Notes under the pieces: model-generated
Database searches by the model: none
What the model saw: the letters and a program-made list of their open reading frames with translations, nothing else
What the model was told of the DNA's origin: nothing
Part shown: piece by piece, positions 42,659 through 52,900 of the stretch
Layout of the letters: the number at the start of each line of letters is the position of its first letter
How positions within the stretch are numbered: the first letter of the stretch is position 1
DNA from: Pirellula sp.
GTDB taxonomy: Bacteria > Planctomycetota > Planctomycetia > Pirellulales > Pirellulaceae
DNA: 57,369 nucleotides
Direction of reading: 5' to 3'
Assembly: GCA_021736575.1 (NCBI GenBank)
Contig: JAIPFP010000005.1
Location: forward strand, 1-57,369
Program-made: the position numbers and the translations under genes

Positions 42659-44314
42659 ATGAATCGCTACACTTTCCTTACGATCCTATGTTGTTTCTTC
42701 GGCTTAGATCACTCTGCATCTGCGGCCGAGCCAGTCCTGCCGGCTCGGCCAAACATCGTTCTGATTCTGGCAGATGATTTGGGTTACTCCGATCTCGGCT
42801 GCTATGGTGGCGAGATCGAGACTCCGCATCTGGACGGGCTCGCCAAGAACGGTATTCGCTTTACCCAATTCTATAACACCGCTCGTTGCTGGCCCACGCG
42901 TGGTGCTTTGCTAACCGGCTACTACGCTCAGCAGATCCATCGCGATGCCTTGCCAAATGTGGGGGGAGGCGGACAAGGGGTTCGGCAACGCTGGGCTCGG
43001 TTGTTGCCCGAGTACTTGAACTCCGCTGGCTATCGCAGCTATCACAGTGGCAAGTGGCATATCGACGGTAAAGTGCTTGACGGCGGTTTCGCTCGCTCGC
43101 TCAACATGAATAACCAAGGCAACTTCTTCACGTCGGCTGGCAACGCGATCGACGATGTGCCCTTGAAGCGAGCCGCGGATGAAAAGGACTACTATGCTAC
43201 GATCGCGACCGCCGATCATGCCATCGAATGCTTGAAGGACCATGCTGTCAATCACGCCGACAAGCCCTTCTTTCATTACATTCCGTTCATCGCGCCGCAC
43301 TTTCCATTGCATGCGCTACCCCAAGACATCGCCAAGTACCGCGACCAATATTTAAGCGGATGGGACGCGATGCGTGAGGGTCGCTTCGCTCGGCAAAAGG
43401 CGATGGGAATTACGAAAACCAGTCTGTCTCCAATGGAACGCGATGTCGGACCGCCCTATGCCTTCCCGGATGCCATGGAAAAACTCGGACCAGGGGAGGT
43501 CAATCGTCCGTTCCCGTGGCAAGAGTTAAATGAAGAACAGCAGCGATTCCAAGCGACGAAGATGGCCATTCATGCTGCCATGGTTGATCGCATGGACCAG
43601 GAGATTGGGCGTGTCCTCGCTCAACTCAAATCGATGGGAGTTTATGAGAATACGCTGATTCTTTTCGCTTCTGACAATGGTGCAAGCGCTGAGATTATGG
43701 TGCGCAACGGAGGCCATGACCCTAAAGCACCGCCGGGTAGCGCCGCATCCTATCTCTGTCTCGGCCCAGGCTTTTCTGGAGCCTGCAATACGCCTCACCG
43801 ACGCCACAAGACTTGGGTGCATGAAGGTGGAATTAGCTCACCCCTCATTGCCCACTGGCCCAACGGAATCACGACCGCAAACGAACTTCGCCACACTCCG
43901 GCTCACGTTATCGACATCGTTCCTACGCTGCTGGAAATCACTGGGGTTGAGAAGCCAAAGGAATGGGCATCCGATGGAGCTCCGGTCGCACCTGGCAAGA
44001 GTCTGACGCCAGCCCTTGGTAAAGACGAAATCATAAGCAGAGATAGTCTCTGGTGGCTGCACGAAGGCAATCGCGCAGTGCAGGTTGGAGAATGGAAGCT
44101 TGTTGCCGCAAAAGGAGATCCATGGGAGCTGTACCATCTCACAACCGACCGAGCCGAGCAGGAAAACCTTGCCACTCAAATGCCAACCAAAGTGATCGAA
44201 CTCGAAAAAGTTTGGCAAAGTCAAACCGACAGCTTCGTCGAACTTGTCAAGAAGTCCCCCCCTGCCCAACCGAAAGCCAGAGCTGGCAATGCCGAACGCA
44301 ACAGCAAGGAGTAG
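42659..44314 (+). CDS. Formylglycine-dependent sulfatase (arylsulfatase A-like)
   Basis: Hydrolyses sulfate esters, probably of polysaccharides, outside the cytoplasm. 551 aa from ATG 42659, which begins a signal peptide (LTILCCFFGLDHSASAAEP). Metal ligands in ILADDLGYSDLGCYG; catalytic Cys77 in ARCWPTRGALLTGYY, the C-x-P-T-R variant that the formylglycine-generating enzyme converts; Lys/His in SGKWHIDGK; later ASDNGASAE and GGISSPLIAHWP. All catalytic elements are present. No formylglycine-generating enzyme gene is in the window. The 3' end overlaps the next gene by 26 nt. Confidence 0.94.
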   Translation: MNRYTFLTILCCFFGLDHSASAAEPVLPARPNIVLILADDLGYSDLGCYGGEIETPHLDGLAKNGIRFTQFYNTARCWPTRGALLTGYYAQQIHRDALPNVGGGGQGVRQRWARLLPEYLNSAGYRSYHSGKWHIDGKVLDGGFARSLNMNNQGNFFTSAGNAIDDVPLKRAADEKDYYATIATADHAIECLKDHAVNHADKPFFHYIPFIAPHFPLHALPQDIAKYRDQYLSGWDAMREGRFARQKAMGITKTSLSPMERDVGPPYAFPDAMEKLGPGEVNRPFPWQELNEEQQRFQATKMAIHAAMVDRMDQEIGRVLAQLKSMGVYENTLILFASDNGASAEIMVRNGGHDPKAPPGSAASYLCLGPGFSGACNTPHRRHKTWVHEGGISSPLIAHWPNGITTANELRHTPAHVIDIVPTLLEITGVEKPKEWASDGAPVAPGKSLTPALGKDEIISRDSLWWLHEGNRAVQVGEWKLVAAKGDPWELYHLTTDRAEQENLATQMPTKVIELEKVWQSQTDSFVELVKKSPPAQPKARAGNAERNSKE

Positions 44315-45566
44315 GGCTCCCATCGAACATGAGCTACTGCCGGCTGGACAAGCGGAAACGGATCGATGCGATTGGAGGGCTCGCTGTTACGGTTGCCATC
44401 GCCCAATGGATCGCTGTTTTTGCAACCGCATTCCGCAGATCGACAATCGCACGCGGGTTCTGATCGTTCAACACATGCGAGAACGGTTTCATCCTTTTAA
44501 CACTGCCCGAATCGTTCGACGATCGTTGTTGAATTCGAGTTTGTTGGTCGACCACAACGATCGCCTTGCAGATCTCCTTTCTAAAACAACGCTATTGCCA
44601 GGTGCCGGATTATTGTATCCCGGGCCAGGTTCGCAACTCATGAACGATCTTGCAGTCGATCAGCGACCAAAGCAACTGGTTGTCCTGGATGGTACTTGGC
44701 ATCATTCGAAAACACTGGTGCGCGATATTCCTCAATTGCAGCGACTTCCGAGATATCGGCTAGCACCGTCTGAGCCGAGTCGATACTGCATTCGTCGCGA
44801 ACCCGATGTCTCATTTCTGTCGACCGTCGAAGCGACGGTGGCTGCATTGCGTTTCTTAGAACCAGAAACGCGTGGATTCGAAGAACTGCTGGCAGCATTC
44901 GACACGATGATCGAGAGCCAGTTAGCTCTTCCGAAAGCCGAATACGGGTCCCGCAGGAACCACCGTCGCCGAGAGAAATTCTTAAACATCCCCAGATCGC
45001 TCCAAAGCAACCTTGAGAACATTGTGGTTGTCTATGGCGAGTCGGCACCCGGTGTAGAGTTAGGTAGGGCCGGAGATGATCTCAACCAAGATCGTCCTTC
45101 GGTCGCCAAATGGCGCGCGCCGATCTATTGGGTAGCCGAACGACTGGGAACGGGGGAACGATTCGAATCTGCACTCCAACCCCCGTTTGCATTGTCATCG
45201 ACGTTTCTTAAGCACATTGAACTCCCCAGTGCTGTTTTCGAGCAAGCCCCCTCGGTGGACGTTGTTCGGCAAGGTTGGCAGGCATTCTTGCGGCCTCACG
45301 ACACGATTGCTTTCTATTACTCGAACATCCCAAAGCTGCTGGACGAGATTACCGGATCTTGCCATCCGAGATTGTGCCATCCAAGATTGCACTTGAAGAG
45401 TATTCAACTCGCGGAGCGCCCTCACAAAACGCTCGAGCAATTGCTAGCCGCCCTCAAGGTAGAGGCAAGCCCAATCGCATGCGCTGGGCGACCTGGAAAA
45501 CGATTGGCTGCCACCGTCGCACTGGCAGTCTATTTGCATTTCTATGACGCATCCGATTTGGTATAG
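44289..45566 (+). CDS. DTW-domain tRNA-uridine aminocarboxypropyltransferase with C-terminal extension
   Basis: TapT/DTW enzymes add the 3-amino-3-carboxypropyl group of S-adenosylmethionine to uridine in tRNA (acp3U). I start at ATG 44289 inside the sulfatase 3' end; a start at 44244 is possible. Zinc-like cluster RCYGCHRPMDRCFCNRIP, then FHPFNTARIVRRSL, the DTW motif in VVLDGTWHHSKTLVRDIP, YRLAPSEPSRYCIRREPDVS and FLSTVEATVAALRFLE. The DTW part ends by about residue 235. About 190 further residues have no recognised motif. Normal single-domain members are about 200-250 aa, so this one carries an extra C-terminal domain. Confidence 0.88.
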   Translation: MPNATARSRAPIEHELLPAGQAETDRCDWRARCYGCHRPMDRCFCNRIPQIDNRTRVLIVQHMRERFHPFNTARIVRRSLLNSSLLVDHNDRLADLLSKTTLLPGAGLLYPGPGSQLMNDLAVDQRPKQLVVLDGTWHHSKTLVRDIPQLQRLPRYRLAPSEPSRYCIRREPDVSFLSTVEATVAALRFLEPETRGFEELLAAFDTMIESQLALPKAEYGSRRNHRRREKFLNIPRSLQSNLENIVVVYGESAPGVELGRAGDDLNQDRPSVAKWRAPIYWVAERLGTGERFESALQPPFALSSTFLKHIELPSAVFEQAPSVDVVRQGWQAFLRPHDTIAFYYSNIPKLLDEITGSCHPRLCHPRLHLKSIQLAERPHKTLEQLLAALKVEASPIACAGRPGKRLAATVALAVYLHFYDASDLV

Positions 45567-45641
45567 GAAGTGGCCTTGTATCTCGCTTGACTATCTCCGG
45601 AGCCACTGGCCTTGTGCCCCACGTTTGCAGCATGCCTGTTG

Positions 45642-45763
45642 GACACAGCCGACAAAAGTCAAAGTAGTAGGCACATTCCATGTGCCGTCCACCTGGAATC
45701 CTGGCAAAAGCTCGACTGCGAACGGCACGGCGGAGCGTACCTGCACCTTTTGTCGGCTGTGTC
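45642..45763 (-). repeat. REPIN/MITE-like dispersed repeat, copy 2 (complete)
   Basis: 122 bp bounded by perfect 17-bp terminal inverted repeats GACACAGCCGACAAAAG and CTTTTGTCGGCTGTGTC. Two internal hairpins: GGCACAT-TCC-ATGTGCC (45670-45686) and GGCACG-GCGGAG-CGTACC. Reverse complement of the copy at 18232; a third copy starts at 57214. Flanked by TTG on both sides (possible 3-bp target duplication). No room for a gene. It fills a large part of the 333-bp gap between the DTW gene and trxB; nothing else is visible there. Confidence 0.88.
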
Positions 45764-45899
45764 TTGGTGTGTTGCGAATGTAGTCGAACTACGCAGTTCT
45801 AGTTGAAATCGTCGAATTGTGTTACAACTTGGTCTCAACGTGCGGGACGAAGGTCCTGCGGACATCGAACCGATTTACCAACATTTTTATTGATATTCC

Positions 45900-46973
45900 A
45901 TGAGCGTCAACGTCGAAAACTGCATTATCATCGGTAGCGGACCTGCGGGTTGGTCCGCCGCAATTTACGCTGCCCGTGCCAACTTGAAGCCGTTGCTTTT
46001 CGAAGGAGCAATGACGGAAGAAAACCGAGTGATGGGCCGCTACCCAATGGGTCAGCTCGCTCAAACCACGGAAGTCGAGAACTATGCGGGCTTTCCGAGC
46101 GGAAAACTCAAGGTCTTCCTCGAATCGGCCATCGACAAAGACCGACATTACATGCTCCCCCCGATCGAGGAACATCCACACGCCGTCACCGGACCCGAGC
46201 TGATGGAATTGATGCGGCAGCAAGCGACCAACTTTGGCACTCGCGTGATCACGGATGACATCGTCAGCGTCGATTTTTCCGGAAAACCATTTCAACTCAA
46301 CACCAGCGAGAGTGGTTCATTCCAAGCCCACACGGTTATCATTGCAACGGGCGCAAGCGCGAACTACTTGGGCTTACCTAGCGAAGAAGTATTCCGAAAC
46401 AAAGGGGTCAGCGCCTGTGCTGTCTGCGACGGTGCGCTACCACGCTTTCGAAACAAGCCGCTTGTTGTGGTTGGCGGGGGTGACTCTGCAGTTGAGGAGG
46501 CGAGCTACTTAACCAAGTATGCATCGAAGGTCCATATGATCTTGCGTCGCGGCGAAATGAGGGCGTCCAAAATCATGCAGCAACGAGCTTTGGATAATCC
46601 AAAAATCGAACTCGTGAAATTCTCAGTGGTCGATGAAGTTCTTGGCGATGCGAACGACATGCGAGTCGGAGCCACCGGCGTTCGAGTCAAGAATGTCGAT
46701 ACTGGAGCAACGACCGTACTCGAAGCGGCAGGTATGTTCCTGGCCATCGGGCATACTCCAAATACCAATTTTCTGAGCGGGCAAGTCGAGAAGCATGCCA
46801 ACGGTTACATTCGCTGGACGCAACCCTATCGAACCATCACGAGCGTCGAAGGAGTTTTTGCAGCTGGCGACGTGGCCGACGATTACTATCGACAAGCGAT
46901 CACATCGGCCGGTACAGGTTGCATGGCCGCCCTGGATGCCGAACGCTATCTCGCTGGAGTTGGAGTTCACTAA
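45900..46973 (+). CDS. trxB: Thioredoxin reductase
   Basis: FAD-dependent, NADPH-using enzyme that reduces thioredoxin. 357 aa, ATG at 45900. FAD site [49 protein letters not shown]; redox-active CAVC in [12 protein letters not shown] (about residues 173-176); NADPH-binding [19 protein letters not shown]-terminal [20 protein letters not shown] and [15 protein letters not shown]. About 25 extra residues ([20 protein letters not shown]) are inserted before TGPELMELM compared with the E. coli enzyme, plus a small one near the N-terminus. uvrA starts 3 nt after its stop (GTG). Confidence 0.96.
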   Translation: MSVNVENCIIIGSGPAGWSAAIYAARANLKPLLFEGAMTEENRVMGRYPMGQLAQTTEVENYAGFPSGKLKVFLESAIDKDRHYMLPPIEEHPHAVTGPELMELMRQQATNFGTRVITDDIVSVDFSGKPFQLNTSESGSFQAHTVIIATGASANYLGLPSEEVFRNKGVSACAVCDGALPRFRNKPLVVVGGGDSAVEEASYLTKYASKVHMILRRGEMRASKIMQQRALDNPKIELVKFSVVDEVLGDANDMRVGATGVRVKNVDTGATTVLEAAGMFLAIGHTPNTNFLSGQVEKHANGYIRWTQPYRTITSVEGVFAAGDVADDYYRQAITSAGTGCMAALDAERYLAGVGVH

Positions 46974-46976
46974 TCT

Positions 46977-49900
46977 GTGGCAGCGCAGGATCAACCGATC
47001 GTTGTTCGCGGCGCCCGCGAACACAACCTCAAAAGCGTCGATCTCTCTCTACCACGCAATCAACTTATCTGCTTCACGGGTGTTTCGGGGAGTGGGAAAA
47101 GCTCGTTGGCGTTCGACACGCTGTATGCCGAAGGTCAACGTCGCTACCTGGAAAGCCTGTCGACCTACGCTCGCCAATTCGTAGGTCAGCTGCCCAAACC
47201 GGATGTCGACTTTCTGTCCGGCTTGAGTCCGTCGATCTCGATCAGCCAAAAGTCAACCGGAAACAACCCCCGTTCCACGGTCGGTACGATCACCGAGTTG
47301 CACGATTTTCTGCGAGTTCTGTTCGCTCGCGTTGGAACAGGCTTCTGTCCGACATGCAACTCGGAAATCGCATCGCAGACTCGGGACCAAATGATCGAGC
47401 GGATCAAGGACATGGATTCAAGCTCGCCCTACATGTTTTTAGCCCCAATCATTCGGGGGCAAAAAGGGGAGCATCGCGAGCTATTCGATGACCTCCGCCG
47501 ACACGGGTTCAATCGCGCTCGCGTCGATGGCCAAGTCTGCTTGCTCAGCCATCCACCCACACTCGAACGTCAAATCAAACACAGCATCGAGTTGGTTGTC
47601 GACCGAATCGCGATCGATCAAACAAACCGACAACGCATTGCCGAAGCGGTCGATAACGCCATGAAGTTTGGCGAAGGGACTATGCTGCTTTCACGCTTGA
47701 AGCCCGATGCGTCTGCAAGACCGCCTGAAACGCCCCTCGGTGAAACTTCTCTCGGTGAAACTCCCCTCAAAAAGGCTAGCCGAAAGAAAAAAAGTGCGAG
47801 TGCCACCGCCGCTGTCGAGAACGGAGACCTAGCGAACCAATCGCTGGACCGAAGCGACCCTTCGGAGGACATCGTCTTCTCGTCCAGTTACGCATGTGCC
47901 AAATGCGGTATCTCGTATCCGCCACCGACGCCGCAGTTGCTCAGTTTCAATTCGCCCCAGGGAGCATGCAAAAGTTGCGAAGGACTTGGCGAAACGTTTA
48001 CGTTCACCGAAGAGATGCTGGTTACCGATGAGAGCAAGTCCGTCAAGAACGGTGCCATTCAACTGGTAGGCAAGTCATCGGAGATGACCAAATGGTTTCG
48101 ACGCTCGTTGACTTACTTCGCGGGCTACATCGAACATTTGAAGCAACTGGAACACAACAGTTTGCTCTCAACCCAATGGAAGAAACTGCCACAGGAGCAT
48201 CGCAATTGGCTATTGTATGGATATCAAGGACTCAAGGTCCAAGCCAAGGGGCGGGCTTTGCACGGAGAAGCCTTCTCAGGCATTGTGCCTGATCTGCTCG
48301 CGATGTATCGAGCCACCAAAAATCCGCTGATGACCAAGCAGTACGAAAAGTACATGGAGACGGGACAATGCAGTGAATGTCAAGGGACGAGATTGAACGC
48401 TCAGGCCCGCTCTATCCGGCTTAAAACCCTATCGACGGCCTTTCAATCCAATCCGTGGCTCGCGATCGGCGACTGCTCCCGACTCTCGCTGGACCGCTGC
48501 GCTGACTTCTTTAGCAATTTGGATTTGACCAAACTGCAAATCACCATCGGAGGCGAAGCCATCAAAGAGGTCCTCGCACGACTGAAGTTCTTGCTCGACG
48601 TTGGACTCTCGTATCTCTCGCTTGAACGGACAGCACCCACCTTATCGGGCGGCGAGTCGCAACGCATTCGGTTGGCTAGTCAAATCGGTGCTGGCTTGGT
48701 TGGCGTCTTGTATGTTCTCGACGAACCCTCGATCGGTTTGCATCCACGAGACAACGCGCAATTGCTGGCCTCGCTGGAACGACTGCGGGATCTTGGCAAC
48801 ACCCTCATCGTAGTCGAACACGATGAAGATACGATGCGAGCGGCCGATACGATTGTGGACTTCGGCCCTGGGCCTGGCGTCCGTGGCGGCGAGTTGCTGA
48901 CCGCCGGAACACTCGAGGAGGTTGCTGCCAACCCAAAGAGTCTCACCGGTGGTTTCCTCAATCGCACGCGTCAAATTCATCGCCCCGAAAAACGACGTGA
49001 CGGAAATGGCAAGAAGCTGATCGTTCGTGGAGCCCAGCATAACAATCTTAAAAATATTGACGTTGAGATTCCACTCGGCTGCTTTGTCGCCGTAACAGGT
49101 GTGAGCGGTAGTGGCAAGAGTTCGCTCATCTCGGATGTGCTTTCGCCTGCGCTGCGAAATGCACTCCAAAGAGCCGAGGACACGCCCGGCCAGCACAAAT
49201 CGATCGAAGGACTAGAGCACCTCGACAAGATCATCGACATCGATCAAAGCCCGATCGGTCGCACACCTCGCAGCAATCCAGCCACTTACGTCAAAGTATT
49301 CGACGAAATCCGGGACTTGTTTGCCGAGCTTCCGGAATCCAAACGCCGTGGATTTTCACCTGGTACGTTCAGTTTCAATACAGAACAGGGCCGATGTTCA
49401 GCCTGCGATGGTCACGGTGCAAATCGACTCGACATGGAGTTTCTAGCAGACATGTGGGTCCCTTGCCCAGTCTGCGAAGGCAAACGATACGGACGCCCGA
49501 CTCTGCAGGTTGAGTTCAAGGGTAAGTCGATCGCCGACTGTTTGGACTTGGATGTTCAGCAAGCCCTCGAACATTTTGCTGCGTTCCCAAAGATTTACGA
49601 AAAACTGCAAACACTGCATGATGTCGGGCTCGATTATTTGAAGCTCGGTCAACCCTCGCCTACGCTATCCGGCGGTGAAGCGCAGCGGATCAAGCTTTCC
49701 AAGGAGCTGAGCCGGCGGGCTACCGGGCGCACGCTCTACGTTTTAGACGAACCGACCACCGGTTTGCATTTCTATGACATCGACTTGCTGCTCAAAGTCT
49801 TGCAGAGTTTAGTCGACCGGGGAAACACGGTCATCGTCATCGAGCACAATCTCGACCTTATTCAGGCCGCCGATTGGGTGATCGATTTGGGACCTGAGGG

Positions 49901-52900
49901 AGGGGCTGGTGGCGGCAAGGTTCTGTGCGAAGGAACTCCGGAATTCATCGCCAAGCAAAAGAAATCGCATACCGGAGTTGCCCTCAAGAAATACTTCGAA
50001 AGCCATGGAAAAGCGGACGCGAAATCAACTTCCAAATCCAAGACCGACGCAAAGAAGACCAACAAACGCGTGGGCCCAAGTTTGGCATTGCAAGACGTGC
50101 AGGTCATCGGGGCACAACAGCACAATCTTAAGAATATCGATTTGACGGTTGCCCGCAATCAGATGACTGTCTTTTGCGGTCAGAGCGGCAGCGGTAAGAC
50201 GTCGATGGCGATGGACACCATTTATGCTGAGGGTCAGCGACGCTTCGTTGAAAGTTTGAGTCCGTATGTGCGACAGTTTGTCGGTCAGATGCCAAAGCCG
50301 ATGGTTGAACGCGTTGAGGGTTTGAGTCCATCGGTCGCGATCGAGCAACGCAATCTCTCGCATACGCCACGCAGTACTGTGGGTACAGTCACGGAGATCT
50401 ACGACTATTTCCGCGTGCTGTTCGCTCGGTTGGGGCAGATGCATTGCATTCGCTGCAACGAACCGGTTAGCACCCAGACCAGCGATCAAATCATTGATCG
50501 TCTGCTGGAATTGGGTACCGGGGAAAAAGGGAATGCCAGTCAGCGCGCGCTGTTGTTGGCTCCGATCGTTCCGCATGCCAACCAAACACCGGAGCAGTTT
50601 TTTGCGGAGTTAAAGCAACAAGGCTTCGTCCGCGTCCGAATCAATGGTCGTACACACGATATCGACGCTGCACCTGCGTTGCAAAAGAAGAGTCGAACCG
50701 AGTTGCAGTTGGTTGTCGATCGAATTCACTTGAATGGGAAAGACCGCTCGCGGATGAGTGATAGCGTATCCACAGCATTGACGATGGGGAGCGGTGTCAT
50801 CCAGTTGGCCATTGTGGATGACGACCGAGCGGAAGTGCATTGGGACGTCCAGACGTTTTCCTTGCAATTGGCTTGTGCACCCTGCGGGCTTTCCTTTCAA
50901 CCGCTGACACCCCATAGTTTTTCATTCAACACTGCGGTTGGTTGGTGCCCAAGCTGCAACGGATTGGGAACACAAACCGGAACCGACCCAGCCGCTTCGG
51001 TAGATGACCATCTTTCGCTGGAGCAAGGAGCATTGCTGCTGTGGCCGGACTTAGCCAATCCGTTAGCCATGGGAATGTTGCGAGCATTCTGTCGCGAGTC
51101 GGGTATCCCGATCCATCGACCTGTTTCCGAGTTGCCGATCGGGCAACGTTCGATTCTGTTCCATGGATTGCCTGACCGCGAGATATCTGTCCTCAAATCG
51201 GATATCCCATCCAACGCGCCTGGTTTGCAAGCGAAGGACCCATCGGTCGTGATGGTTTTTCACTATCGAGGTGTGTTCCCTGCGTTAGAGCTTGCGTCCA
51301 ATTCGAATATGGGATTGCGGATGCGGTTGTCGCGGTTTTTGGCAGAGGTGCCGTGCACGTCTTGCGGAGGAGCTCGGGTAAGGCCTGAAGCAGCTCATTC
51401 TCGATTTCGGTCGCTCACGATTGCCGACATCGGAAGAATGCCGATCGGCGAGTTACTAGCAACGACCAAGACTTGGACACTCGAGAAACGGGAAAAGAAA
51501 ATCGCGGGGGAGTTGCATCGTGAGATCACGCAACGACTGCAGTTTTTGGAAGACGTCGGTCTTGAGTACTTAACACTCGATCGGGCCGCAAACACGTTGT
51601 CCGGTGGCGAAGCACAACGCATCCGACTGGCAAGTCAGCTTGGCAGCGGTCTGTGCGGCGTTTTGTATGTTCTCGATGAGCCAACGATTGGACTGCATCC
51701 ACGTGACAACCAGCGGCTGATTGGTGCCATGCATCGATTGCGGGATCTTGGCAATACATTGTTGGTAGTCGAACATGACCGAGACGTGATTGCAAGCAGC
51801 GATCAGTTGTGCGATTTTGGGCCTGGGTCTGGTCCCTTGGGTGGAACCGTGGTTGCTCAAGGGACGCCCAAGCAGATCGTGAAACAGACAGCATCCGTCA
51901 CAGGTCCGTTTATCGATGGCTCGAAAGGAATCGATTTGCCAAGTCGACGTCGTATCGAAATTCCCGCGATCGAGCCGTCCTCGTGTGGTGATTGGACTTC
52001 CTTGGTCGATGTCGCTAAAGGTTGGTTGACCATTCAAGGGGCTAGAGCCAACACCCTTCGGAACATCAGCGTCAGCCTTCCGCTTGGGTGTTTCACTGCG
52101 GTCACGGGGCCGAGTGGCAGCGGCAAGAGCAGCCTTATCAACAGCATTCTCTATCCCGCGTTGGCCAAAGCGTTGCATCGCGCGGATCTCCAACCGGGGC
52201 CCCACGATCGGATCGATGGGGTCAATAACGTGAACAAAGTGCTGCGCGTGGATCAGTCCCCGTTGGGCAATTCGCCGTCGAGCAATCCCGCAACCTACAC
52301 TGGGGTATTTGAACACGTACGGCAATTGTTTGCAAAACTACCAGACGCAAAACTACGGGGTCTGCACGCGGGGCACTTCAGTTTCAACATTGCTGGTGGT
52401 CGCTGCGAAAAGTGCGAGGGAAACGGACAAATCCGCATCCAAATGCACTTTCTACCCGACGTTTGGATCGAGTGCGATGCATGTCGCGGGAGTCGCTATT
52501 CCGAAGAAGTTTTAGCTGTAAAGTACCGAGGCAAATCGATCAGTGATTTCCTCACGATGTCGATTGGTGAAGCTCGCGATTTGACCAGTGAGTTACCCAA
52601 GATTCACGGAATGCTGAAAACACTTTGCGAAGTCGGATTGGATTATCTAGCGCTTGGACAAAGTGCTCCAACGTTGAGCGGTGGTGAGGCGCAGCGAGTG
52701 AAGTTGGCTGCGGAATTATGTCGCCCGGCGACCGGCAATACTCTCTACTTGCTAGATGAGCCAACGACGGGATTGCATTTCGAAGACATCCGCAAATTGA
52801 TGATGGTGCTCAATGCATTGGTAGCAAGCGGCAACACCGTCGTGGTGATCGAGCACAACCTCGACGTGATCAAGTGCGCTGATTGGATCATCGACATGGG

